DNA of 64,000 nucleotides from Methanobacterium_C sp963845285 (GTDB lineage: Archaea; Methanobacteriota; Methanobacteria; Methanobacteriales; Methanobacteriaceae). The translations under genes were made by a program, and so were the position numbers. Where the stretch lies: assembly GCA_963845285.1 (NCBI GenBank), contig CAWJRO010000011.1:1-64000 (forward strand), in the 5' to 3' direction. The notes under the pieces were generated by a model that was given only the letters and a program-made list of their open reading frames with translations, was not told where the DNA came from and did not search any database. Positions 46,195 to 53,973 of the stretch are shown piece after piece (positions within the stretch are counted from its first letter, which is position 1; every line of letters begins with the position of its first letter).

Positions 46195-46284
46195 ACAACC
46201 ATATAGGTTGTAATTTAGATATACAACCTCAAAGGTTGTACAACTTATTTGGTTGTGAAATGGTTTTACAATGTGGATGGTTGT
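46195..46284. promoter_or_regulatory. Cluster of GGTTGT/ACAACC operator half-sites
   Basis: Seven half-sites lie in 90 bp: ACAACC at 46195, GGTTGT at 46206, ACAACC at 46223, GGTTGT at 46234, ACAACt at 46240, GGTTGT at 46251 and GGTTGT at 46279. They form perfect inverted pairs: ACAACC-N5-GGTTGT and AGGTTGTA-N9-TACAACCT. The cluster is 34 to 120 bp upstream of the SatD-like start and so likely its operator. Spacing and alternating orientation suggest cooperative binding. Confidence 0.7.
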
Positions 46285-46370
46285 TGACCATCCATAAATT
46301 GTATTAATTATCTAATAAATGTTATGATTAATACGATCCAAACATGAGATTAATTGTACCAAGAACCCCT

Positions 46371-46440
46371 CAATTAAAAAAGAACACAATTTTAAGAAAT
46401 AATTCAACTGCAACCAATCCAAAACTGGTGATCATAATGC
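46371..46440 (+). pseudogene. Fragment duplicated from the zinc-ribbon gene at 52308
   Basis: CAATTAAAAAAGAACACAAT… through GGTGATCATAATGC aligns with 52714-52784 inside the zinc-ribbon gene (about 85% identical by eye, including AACTGCAACCAATCCAAAA). Only this internal piece survives, with one frame change. Together with the relB-like remnant at 47185 it marks an old duplication of the 52.7-53.5 kb segment. Confidence 0.6.
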
Positions 46441-46500
46441 ACTACAAGTCTCTAAACAGGTTATATTAAACCTTTAACACAACTATCTAAAAAAAACAAG

Positions 46501-46846
46501 TTAATCAGAAAAAGGAGATAATTTCAAGTTCTTTATTTTGACTTTAAGGTCTGGTATGTCTCTTTTAATTACCAGCCATACTCTTTTTAAGTTTACTCCA
46601 AAGTACTGGTGTATGAGAATGTCCCTTATTCCAAGTATGTCTTTCCAGGGGATTTGGGAGTGTTTTTCTCTAAATTCAGGAGTAATGTTTTTCACAGCTT
46701 CCCTAATAATTTCTATACGTCTTAAAACAGCATCTTAAATCTGAGTATTGCCATAAAACTCTTTTTCATCAACTGATCTTGTATAATCTTCTATTTTATC
46801 AATGCTCTCCAGAATATCATCAATAAATTTGCATATCCTTTTTCAT
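46501..46846 (-). pseudogene. DUF86-type HEPN gene, frameshift plus in-frame TAA
   Basis: Pieces in two frames rebuild a DUF86 HEPN RNase: start ATG 46846, a one-base shift near 46830, then FIDDILESIDKIEDYTRSVD, an in-frame TAA between NTQI and DAVLRRIEII (46733-46735 region), and AVKNITPEFREKHSQIPW with the toxin motif RDILIHQYFG (R-x4-H-x-Y). The gene overlaps the MNT stop by four bases. Two lesions make true decay more likely here; an antitoxin-like MNT gene remains intact beside it. Confidence 0.68.
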
Positions 46847-47121
46847 ATGATGATCACTTGCTCTTTTAAGATTTTATCCCGGAGCACTGGTTTTATTGTG
46901 CTGTACTCAACCAGATCCACTTTTCTCCCAATGGATTCTTCAATTTCCACCTTGATGCCTGCAAAATCCAGAAGGCTCATATCATCATCCACTTCAACCA
47001 ATATGTCTATGTCACTATCCTTTCTTGCTTCCCCGCGGACATAAGAACCAAACAAACCTGCCTTTTTAACCCCATGACGCCTAAGAACTGAAATACCCCT
47101 GTTTTCAATATCTTCAACCAT
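46843..47121 (-). CDS. MNT-type minimal nucleotidyltransferase (antitoxin of HEPN)
   Basis: The 92-residue protein has LFGSYVRGEARKDSDIDILV, the complete MNT motif (GS-x-RGE…SDID), and little else, typical of MNT antitoxins that AMPylate DUF86 HEPN toxins. The start is the ATG after GGTGAT AAAG; the longer frame begins within relE-like debris. It overlaps a decayed HEPN gene. Next upstream is a remnant of a relBE antitoxin, so the pair appears to have replaced a relE toxin. Confidence 0.8.
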   Translation of the reverse strand: MVEDIENRGISVLRRHGVKKAGLFGSYVRGEARKDSDIDILVEVDDDMSLLDFAGIKVEIEESIGRKVDLVEYSTIKPVLRDKILKEQVIII

Positions 47122-47184
47122 CTTTATCACCAGATCTTTAATGCAAAACAGTATAACTGTTTTTAAGCCTTTTCTCATTATATA

Positions 47185-47290
47185 AATTTATATTTCATTT
47201 AACCGAAGCTTCCTTGATCTTTTGATTTTTTCGTAGATTCAATAACTTCTATCTCATCATCTTCCAGTTTTTCAGGATTTTTTTCACTCT
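47185..47290 (-). pseudogene. Remnant of relB-like antitoxin and first codons of relE
   Basis: The reverse strand reads EDDEIEVIESTKKS… and then ATGAAATATAAATTTATATAA, i.e. the end of an antitoxin followed by six codons of a RelE-like start (MKYKFI) and a stop. It aligns with 53315-53400, where an intact antitoxin precedes relE (MKYKIFIEKK), at roughly 80% identity. The RelE body is missing and an MNT/HEPN cassette follows instead. Confidence 0.65.
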
Positions 47291-47574
47291 TATTATTATA
47301 TTCTCATTTTTTTCTAATAATTATTTTAAAATACAAATTATAAAAATTTATTCACTCAAGGATAAATTGATTTACTCATGGAATTATATTCGGCCTGTTT
47401 TCTCATTCAATCATTCCATTTACTCCAGGATAAAATGGTTTACTCAGGAACGAACCAAATATTTACCGGATGAATTGATAGAAAATAATATTAACAATGC
47501 AAAGATTTATATGATTTTATCCAAATTAATATTTATAATGTTAAAGTAGTAGGTTTTGGATAGGGGGCAATTAT

Positions 47575-47897
47575 ATCAATATTTCTAAAAAGGAATTGTT
47601 AAGAGACATTTTGCCCAATATATCCGAAGAAAACATCGATTTTGATATATGGCACTGGAAAAAAAGTCAAAGTGAAAGGAAAATTCCTATAGAACTTATT
47701 TATGATTGTTTAATGCTTAAATATCGCCCCAAAGTCACTCAAACAAAACCTCAACGATTTAAATTGTGTTATAATTTTCCTAAGAAAGTTCGTAATTCTG
47801 GAGTAGTTATTGTAATTGAAATATCCAAACTCTCCAAAAAAATATAACTGTGAAGACAGCATATGAACGTAATGTAAAGCAAATGTCTAATTGTTAG
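47575..47897 (+). pseudogene. DUF4258-like toxin candidate, frameshift in A-run near 47836
   Basis: The frame after GGGGG reads INISKKELLRDILPNISEEN, then HWKKSQSERKIPIELIYDCL, RFKLCYNFPKKV and VVIVIEISKLSKKI and stops at 47847. One base missing from the A7 run restores TVKTAYERNVKQMSNC to a stop at 47897, 13 bp before the DUF2283 gene. The order small RelE-like/DUF4258 protein then DUF2283 protein is a common two-gene module. The start would be ATC at 47575, with the Shine-Dalgarno seven bases away; the first canonical start is TTG at 47596. Confidence 0.5.
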
Positions 47898-47910
47898 ATG
47901 AAGGTAAAAC

Positions 47911-48294
47911 ATGACAAATGAGAACAATATCGCATGGCAGTACGATTTTGCCGGGGATTCTATGTTTATAAATGAGGTTAAATATTATAAATACAAAGAA
48001 TCCATTGAAATTACCGATGACATTATATTAGACATTGATGATGAAAATCGAGCCGTAGCTTTGGAAATTTTAGATGCTTCAAAAGTATTTGGAATAGAAA
48101 AAAAATTCATAAGAAATTTAGTAGAAATAGACATTAAAGTTGCAAGTACCCATGAGAACATATGTATCAAAGCATCATTTAGATTCTTAATGCATCAAAG
48201 AGATACACCAAAAGAATTAAATGAGCAAACTGTGAATAATTTAGGTTTGAATATTCATGATACCCATTTAATCACTCCAACAGCTGCAAAATAA
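47911..48294 (+). CDS. DUF2283-family protein, probable partner of the upstream gene
   Basis: The 127-residue protein begins with an Asp/Glu-rich segment and holds ILDIDDENRAVALEILDASK, the hallmark of DUF2283, where a strand-turn-strand of D/N-V-A-IEIL repeats. DUF2283 proteins often sit beside DUF4258 or RelE-like proteins and are thought of as antitoxin-like, though this is not proven. It is longer than the usual 60-80 residues, with an extra C-terminal domain (FRFLMHQRDTPKELNEQTVN). It starts after AAGGTAAAAC. Confidence 0.65.
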   Translation: MTNENNIAWQYDFAGDSMFINEVKYYKYKESIEITDDIILDIDDENRAVALEILDASKVFGIEKKFIRNLVEIDIKVASTHENICIKASFRFLMHQRDTPKELNEQTVNNLGLNIHDTHLITPTAAK

Positions 48295-48316
48295 GTTATT
48301 AGACATTAAAATATAA

Positions 48317-49702
48317 TTACAACTGCTTTATCATCCCCTCAACTATGGCCTTCAGTACCACACCATTTACAGGGAGGTTGTAATGGTTGCCGTGGGCCGT
48401 GACATTAAGGCTTGATTTATCCGTGTTCAGGAAATACTCTGTTTTTTGCTTGTTTTCCCGTTGAGATGCTATCCCATCTTTGTAAGCTTCTATCGACAGG
48501 ACCTTTTTCAGGTCAATGTTGGTTGTGCGTTTTCTCCCTGCAAATATCAGCCTCCCAGTTGTGAGGGTGAGCACTCCACTGTCTATTTGCCTGAGCTCTT
48601 CATGGGATTCGCTTCGAGCCTGCACACCTCCAACCCTGAAGGAAACACCCTTGGCAACCCTGATACTTGGGCCACCGTATACTCCACTTGTCTGTCTCAC
48701 AGCCCTGGGCTCCCAGAAAGCTATGTTGTGCAGTACAAGAACCGCCTTTTCATTCTTTTTCAAGATAACCGGTGATGATGGTTCTGTGAAGTTTATGTTC
48801 CCATCCCTTGCATCTGCAAGCCAGTGGTTCAGGTCGTTTGTTCTTTGAAGGGTGTTGGACATTCCCCCGTTTGCAATGTTGGTCCATTCAGATTCTGTGA
48901 GGGCTTGCTTCCCATAATTTTTCCATGTGGGATTGTTTGTATCTGAAACCCTGGATAATACATAATTTGGGCCTTTTTGTGTGAACACCGCCCCACAGTG
49001 CTGGCAGCGAAGTTCGCTCTCGTTGACCAGACCAAATAACTTCTTTTCCGTGCAGGGGCTTAAGGTTCCATTTTTACAGACAGGACATTGATCTTTCCAT
49101 GATGCGGCTTTTTGGGGGTTTTTAGCTTCTGAATTTACATTTGGATTTGAGGGTTTGACATCAGGACGTTTTGTGGGTTTAGCCTCATGAAGGGTTTCCT
49201 GTGCTTTTTTAGATTGCAATCTTGCCTTCAATGTTTCCACGTATTTGTTCAACCTATCTTTATCAATGCTCGTTGTGACTGTTATGTTGTAAGGATTCTC
49301 CTCATCCCTGTGGATTGTAACGCTCATGGCTGAAGGATTCATACAGATAAGTTTTTCATTCAAAGACTTGAGTTTTGAACTTATCTTATCCTGCAGATCC
49401 TGGAAGAAGTCATCAAAATCATCTTTATTCAGTTTAGTTTTGTTGAAACTGCCAACCATATCAAGGATGTCGTTGTTGCATACTTGAAGTGTTTCTATAT
49501 CACTTTGAAGGTTTTCTTTATTCAATAATCCTGAAAGATCAAGATCATCACCCACCAGTTTAATATCCCTCGGAACTTCTGGACTTACACTCTTTTTTGA
49601 ATCATCCTCAATGTCTTTTTCATAGATTAAATGAGCACCGCAGTTAAAACAATATTTAGCCCCATCTGGATTCTTTTCTCCGCACTCAGAACAGTAGACC
49701 AT
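48317..49702 (-). CDS. Zinc-ribbon protein with C-terminal PH-like domain
   Basis: The 461-residue protein starts with a zinc ribbon (YCSECGEKNPDGAKYCFNCG, residues 3-22), then an acidic helical linker, a second ribbon pair (CPVCKNGTL … LRCQHCGAVF at about residues 208-240), and a C-terminal region where GVLTLTTGRLIFAGRKRTTN and IDLKKVLSIEAYKDGI look like a bacterial PH/GRAM-like domain. It has no membrane helix. It may tether to membranes or proteins. It converges on the DUF2283 gene. Similar ribbons begin three membrane proteins downstream, so it may belong to the same surface system. Confidence 0.7.
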   Translation of the reverse strand: MVYCSECGEKNPDGAKYCFNCGAHLIYEKDIEDDSKKSVSPEVPRDIKLVGDDLDLSGLLNKENLQSDIETLQVCNNDILDMVGSFNKTKLNKDDFDDFFQDLQDKISSKLKSLNEKLICMNPSAMSVTIHRDEENPYNITVTTSIDKDRLNKYVETLKARLQSKKAQETLHEAKPTKRPDVKPSNPNVNSEAKNPQKAASWKDQCPVCKNGTLSPCTEKKLFGLVNESELRCQHCGAVFTQKGPNYVLSRVSDTNNPTWKNYGKQALTESEWTNIANGGMSNTLQRTNDLNHWLADARDGNINFTEPSSPVILKKNEKAVLVLHNIAFWEPRAVRQTSGVYGGPSIRVAKGVSFRVGGVQARSESHEELRQIDSGVLTLTTGRLIFAGRKRTTNIDLKKVLSIEAYKDGIASQRENKQKTEYFLNTDKSSLNVTAHGNHYNLPVNGVVLKAIVEGMIKQL

Positions 49703-50091
49703 GAAAATCCCATCTCCCTTTTTCCAGTTTATAAATTATATTTACGGTTACATGAAATATATATACTGCTTTTTAAGTTTGGGAAAAAAAGATTTAATGG
49801 CCATGAAATGAATTTAAAACAGTTTCAATTGATTTGAACTATTTATGAACAAAAATGGTTTAAATGAATGATTTGGATCGTCAAAATTTACAGTTATAAA
49901 ATTTTGTTTAATTTTTTGATGCTCTGGCCAATGATTTTTCTAAATTTTAAAGTTAATCACGTGTCTAACTCAATAGTTTTCATTTACAGGTTCATTAGTT
50001 AATATAAAGTTTTCTATTTATTTATGATAGTAAAGGTTTTAGGTTAATAGTTCTAATTATTAATCATTATAAAAATTTGGAGATGATTGAT
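49703..50091. other. Divergent spacer between zinc-ribbon genes
   Basis: A/T-rich DNA with no gene, ending in TTGGAGATGATTGAT, the Shine-Dalgarno of the next gene. A TTATATTTACGGTTAC stretch near 49737 could be the promoter of the reverse-strand gene. Confidence 0.4.
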
Positions 50092-50691
50092 ATGAACTGC
50101 CCAAAGTGCGGTTTCAGTAATAATACAAATGCAGTTTTTTGTAAAAAATGTGGATATAACTTAAATGAAAAGAAAAGTGTGTTAAATCGTTTTAATGATC
50201 AAATAAATTTATTATCAGTTTCTTTAGGTTTGATAGTTTCTATTATTATCCTATTTATAGGAGCAATCCTTCTTGGTGGAATCATTATTTTCCGAACCAT
50301 GCCCATGAATGTGTATATTATACTGGTCCTTTTAGCCATGGCATTTTTTGGAGCTATCACAACAGGTATCTTAGGCCGTGAAAATTTTTATGATGGATCC
50401 ATAAATGGTGCATTCCTTAGTCTGATTATACTGATAAATCTAGGCTTTTTAATAGGGATCATCCTCTTTGTAATGTCTGGAATTACTTCCTCATTTGCAA
50501 GTGCATTTGGCTCACAGTTAACATCATCGGCATTAACCTCATCAAGTACGGCAACAACATCTTCAGAGGGTGTTCTAAATTCATTACTATCCATTATAAA
50601 ATTTATTGCTTCAGTGATTCTCATATTTATTGCAGGAGCCCTTGGCGGATCATTTGGAGTCTTCATTAAAAAGGGTTTTAAAAACCTTTAA
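50092..50691 (+). CDS. Zinc-ribbon membrane protein
   Basis: The 199-residue protein begins NCPKCGFSNNTNAVFCKKCG (zinc ribbon) and then has four hydrophobic helices, e.g. LGLIVSIIILFIGAILLG, YIILVLLAMAFFGAI, LIILINLGFLIGIILFV and VILIFIAGALGGSFGVF. A Ser/Thr/Ala-rich loop separates the last two. The start is the ATG after GGAGATGAT. Function unknown. It is the first of three plus-strand genes with the same N-terminal ribbon. Confidence 0.75.
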   Translation: MNCPKCGFSNNTNAVFCKKCGYNLNEKKSVLNRFNDQINLLSVSLGLIVSIIILFIGAILLGGIIIFRTMPMNVYIILVLLAMAFFGAITTGILGRENFYDGSINGAFLSLIILINLGFLIGIILFVMSGITSSFASAFGSQLTSSALTSSSTATTSSEGVLNSLLSIIKFIASVILIFIAGALGGSFGVFIKKGFKNL

Positions 50692-50712
50692 ATTAAAAAG
50701 GAAGTGTTAAAT

Positions 50713-51374
50713 TTGATATGCCCAAAATGTGGACATAAAAATGATACAGATGCGATTTACTGTGAAAAATGTGGTAAAAATTTGAAAACTGCCCAAAATG
50801 GACTTAACAACCAGACAAAGATATTGATTGGTTTATGTGTGATCATCATCCTGATGGCAGGTGTAACTGCAGGTGTTCTCATCAAAAATTCACAAACTTC
50901 CAGTACCCATAACACAAGCGTGTTTCAAAAAGCAGTATCTCCCAAACCACAGGATTCCCAGTTTCAATGGCACCGGACATGGCATCAGAAATAGCAAACC
51001 ACAATGGAACAGTTGGAACTGTGAAGTACGGTTCCCTCACCCTGGATAAATATCAGTGCATATACATACTGGCAAAAGCCACAGTGATGTTAAACAAAGG
51101 AGAATCAGGAAATATAACCATAAAAACGTTTAATGCTCCAGAAAGTCCTCAAGGTTATGTTTCAACAGGTACAATTTCAAAGGATGATTACGTGGATGTG
51201 GCATACAGAACCTACAACTGGATGGATAACAACGGAGTTACACCCAATTATGTTGGTATCACAAATCCCGGAGAACCTGATCTATCTCCAGATACCATTT
51301 TAAATTTGTTATCAAATGTACTTTCACAGTACAAATCCACAGGACAGCTACCAAAAACAATACCGATCTCTTAA
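50713..51374 (+). pseudogene. Zinc-ribbon / single-TM protein with pseudomurein-binding-like repeats, frameshift near 50957
   Basis: The first frame (TTG 50713) reads ICPKCGHKNDTDAIYCEKCG, a membrane helix (ILIGLCVIIILMAGVTAGVL) and a short linker, stopping at 50994. The next frame (50967-51374) gives three repeats that resemble pseudomurein-binding repeats, e.g. ISKDDYVDVAYRTYNWMDNN with GVTPNYVGI and LSPDTILNLLSNVLSQYKST with GQLP. One missing base at about 50957 joins them (…KPQ then FPVSMAPDMASEI). The protein would hold a cytosolic ribbon and an outer wall-binding domain. The frame repair is inferred from overlap and domain logic. Confidence 0.65.
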
Positions 51375-51393
51375 ATACCATGGAGTGATTTCA

Positions 51394-52101
51394 ATGAATC
51401 AGAGAAATCTGATAATAATCTTTTCCCTTTTTATTCTTTTTATAGTTGCAACTACAGCTTCTTTCTATCTGTATCCTGCAAAAAACCTTGATTCAAATTC
51501 CATATCAACAGTCCATTCAACAGTCCTTGGAACTGCATCATATGGCTCCGTTGTGAAGGAAGGTCCATATGGAAACAGTGATTCCAAAGTTAAAATTGGA
51601 TACATAGTTGGTGTGCATCCACAGGAAGCAAATGCACACAGTGCAATGGTAGAATCTATAAAAAATCAGTCTAAATCTCTTAAATACTGTTATTACATTT
51701 ACAAAGTTAACGTTACAGAGGATGCAGATAACTATGAGAAGGGACGCAGCAACGGTCAAACACTGGCCAATGAATATGCTGTTCCAGACATTATAAGTCA
51801 TAAGTTTCAGCTGGCAGTGGATGTACATTCAAATGTGGGTAACTGGCAGGAGAACAGGTTTATTTTTACACCAGTTGAAAAAGAGGGTTCAAAACAAATA
51901 GCACTGAATATAACCAGTAAACTTCCATGGTTAACCTATTATGTACCGCCCAACCCCACAAGCACCCAATATGTAACAGCTCCATTGATAAATGGAGGAA
52001 TACCATCGGTATTGTATGAAACATATTTTAATGAATCTTATCAAACAACCACTGCACATGCTAATGAATTTGTGCACGCTGTTGATAATTTGGATTTATA
52101 A
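51394..52101 (+). CDS. Membrane-anchored M14-like protein
   Basis: The 235-residue protein has a signal anchor (LIIIFSLFILFIVATTASFY) and an outer domain with VGVHPQEANAHSAM (HxxE metal motif), LAVDVHSNVGNW (third His) and SVLYETYF (catalytic-Glu-like). It is a paralog of the gene at 29200 and matches succinylglutamate desuccinylase/M14-type folds. The start is the ATG after GGAGTGATTTCA; 26 residues upstream belong to an earlier in-frame codon inside the preceding gene. Its neighbour carries wall-binding repeats, so a role in pseudomurein or surface peptide trimming is plausible but unproved. Confidence 0.68.
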   Translation: MNQRNLIIIFSLFILFIVATTASFYLYPAKNLDSNSISTVHSTVLGTASYGSVVKEGPYGNSDSKVKIGYIVGVHPQEANAHSAMVESIKNQSKSLKYCYYIYKVNVTEDADNYEKGRSNGQTLANEYAVPDIISHKFQLAVDVHSNVGNWQENRFIFTPVEKEGSKQIALNITSKLPWLTYYVPPNPTSTQYVTAPLINGGIPSVLYETYFNESYQTTTAHANEFVHAVDNLDL

Positions 52102-52307
52102 TAAAAATTGAATCAAAAAGATTTTAATTCACATTAAAAATCAGGAAAAAACTTAAATTCATATTAAAAAGCAGAGAATCTAATTAAGGACCAGAATTCA
52201 CACTAAAAAAAATCAGAGATTTTTGATTAAATGTTTAAGTTCATGATAAATTTGGAGTTAAATGAGGAAATAAAATTTAAATTTAATAAAAGTTGGGGGA
52301 TGAATGA

Positions 52308-52910
52308 ATGATTTGCCCAAAATGTAGATATAAAAATGATTCAGATGCCAGTTACTGTGAAAAATGTGGTGCATCTCTCATGGGAACGGGTATAAACAGG
52401 AAAATTTTATTGGTTGGTGGATTGGTGTTAATTGCTATTGTAGGTGTTCTTGCAGGTTTTATCTTGCCGGATTATTTGGTTCATAGTAATTCAAGTAATT
52501 CCACTGTCTCAAATCAGACAACATTTGTGTCAGCCCCGGTAAGTTCCACTGATAACACCAGTAATCAGGTTCAGTTAATTGATTCTGGATCGACCAGTGG
52601 ACACGATAATCGTTACTGGAATAGCGATTTTAAATATGATTGGGAAGCTTATGAGTACGATCCAGACCATATAGAAATTAAAAGCAGTTTATATCTTCTC
52701 AACCAATCAAATACAATTAAACAGAACACAGTTTTAAGAAAGGATCCAACTGCAACCAATCCAAAAAGGGTGATCATAGATGTTTCACCAAAGATGTCTG
52801 GAAACAGCAGTTATGAAACCGAAACAACAATGCAGGGTTATTCAACTGTCAAAGAATATTATATTAGCTATTTAAAACCATATTTAATGGCAAATGGACC
52901 TTATACATGA
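52308..52910 (+). CDS. Zinc-ribbon membrane protein with extracellular domain
   Basis: The 200-residue protein starts ICPKCRYKNDSDASYCEKCG (zinc ribbon), then a helix (ILLVGGLVLIAIVGVLAGFIL), a Ser/Thr/Asn-rich linker and an outer domain (YWNSDFKYDWEAYEYDPDHI and a C-terminal TVKEYYISYLKPYL). It resembles the first part of the 50713 gene. Shine-Dalgarno GGGGGATG precedes the ATG. Function unknown. A fragment of it is found at 46371-46440. Confidence 0.72.
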   Translation: MICPKCRYKNDSDASYCEKCGASLMGTGINRKILLVGGLVLIAIVGVLAGFILPDYLVHSNSSNSTVSNQTTFVSAPVSSTDNTSNQVQLIDSGSTSGHDNRYWNSDFKYDWEAYEYDPDHIEIKSSLYLLNQSNTIKQNTVLRKDPTATNPKRVIIDVSPKMSGNSSYETETTMQGYSTVKEYYISYLKPYLMANGPYT

Positions 52911-53067
52911 TACGGGCTTGATTGGGAATGATATATTTTATAATTGTTACGTTTATGGTACGTGAACAACAAGTTTACATGCTGTGAACCTATGGTTTAG
53001 GACAACCAAAAATAAGTTTAAAGTAACACAAACCATTATAACTGCTTTACTACTTCATCAATTGGCT

Positions 53068-53325
53068 TTATTTATAAGCTTTCTTCCGGGGTAAAATAGC
53101 AAAAATGATTATTTTATGGCCTTCCATAAGCTCAAAAATAACCCTATATCCTCCAACTCTCAAACGGTACTGATTCCTGTAACCTTTTAACTTTTTTATA
53201 TCTAGTTCTGGAAGAAATCCCTCTTTAAGTTTCAGTAGTTTTTTTCGTACGGCATCAACAGCATCAAAACTTAAGGATTCCAACTGTTTTTGAGCCTTTT
53301 TCTCTATGAAAATTTTATATTTCAT
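53068..53325 (-). CDS. RelE/ParE-family toxin
   Basis: The 85-residue protein has the RelE fold: KYKIFIEKKAQKQLESL at the start, LKLKEGFLPELDIKKLKGYRN in the middle and YRLRVGGYRVIFELMEG near the end, with basic residues where RelE cuts mRNA on the ribosome. It overlaps the antitoxin by eleven bases. It looks intact. Confidence 0.85.
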   Translation of the reverse strand: MKYKIFIEKKAQKQLESLSFDAVDAVRKKLLKLKEGFLPELDIKKLKGYRNQYRLRVGGYRVIFELMEGHKIIIFAILPRKKAYK

Positions 53326-53488
53326 TTAACTGGAGTTTTCCTGATTTTTTCATTTTTTCGTATGATTCAATTGCTTCTATCTCATCATCTTCGGGTTCTT
53401 CCACCCCAATCAGACGAGAATCTATTATTCCTTCAATCTTCTCCAGCATGAACCTTATTTCATTGAGTTCCTTTTCTATCTCAGTCAC
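53315..53488 (-). CDS. RelB-like antitoxin
   Basis: A 57-residue frame reads TEIEKELNEIRFMLEKIEGI, then EEPEDDEIEAIESYEKMKKS and ends overlapping the relE start. GGTGAGAAT lies just upstream of the GTG start. Its size, acidity and position before RelE mark it as the antitoxin. It was found by reading the DNA directly; a decayed copy is at 47185. Confidence 0.7.
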   Translation of the reverse strand: MTEIEKELNEIRFMLEKIEGIIDSRLIGVEEPEDDEIEAIESYEKMKKSGKLQLNEI

Positions 53489-53649
53489 ATTCTCACCGTA
53501 TCATATTATGTTTTCAAGGTTAATATTTATTTGCTGAAAATGATCCAGATCCAACGTTCATGATGTGCCTTCTCTTAAACAATTCTTTTAAGTATGAACA
53601 AAAGTTTACAAACTTAAACCTATGTGGATGGAAATAATTTGATCTTTAT

Positions 53650-53745
53650 GTTTTATTGGCTTTTCTTGTGACTGATGGAAATATCTGCAGTAAGGCTCCA
53701 AATTTAAGGCAATCCTTTTTAGTAGTCCGCCAATGGACGTAATTC
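53650..53745 (-). pseudogene. Fragment duplicated from the 3' end of the NERD gene
   Basis: TTTTCTTGTGACTGATGGAA … AAGGCTCCAAATTTAAGGCA aligns with 62680-62760, the end of the NERD-domain gene, with a two-base deletion and several substitutions. Only the last 25-30 codons are represented. It lies between the relBE locus and the zinc-ribbon repeat gene. Confidence 0.65.
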
Positions 53746-53767
53746 CAGAACAAATTTATGGTCCTTA

Positions 53768-53965
53768 GGGGGGTATATATTGATGATATTTACATCACAA
53801 CTTATGTAATTAAAAAGATTGCCAAGGAATTAGGATATTTTTACAAAAACATTGAAAATGCGAAAGAAAACTGGAATTAATTGTTGAAGATTGTTATGAG
53901 CAATCTTTAGAGGTTCTTGAGGATAAAACTGAGACTATTTTGAGTTACGTGGGATTAATAGAATA
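53768..53965 (+). pseudogene. Decayed small reading frame
   Basis: After GGGGGG the DNA reads DDIYITTYVIKKIAKELGYF then YKNIENAKENW, stops, and continues in another frame as ELIVEDCYEQSLEVLEDKTE to a stop. The pieces look like one small helical protein with a single indel. I cannot name the family. Confidence 0.4.
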
Positions 53966-53973
53966 AAAATAAA

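Noticed and set aside
47367..47549. 60-residue open frame
   Set aside because: No good start context and no similarity I can recognise; likely chance in A/T-rich DNA.
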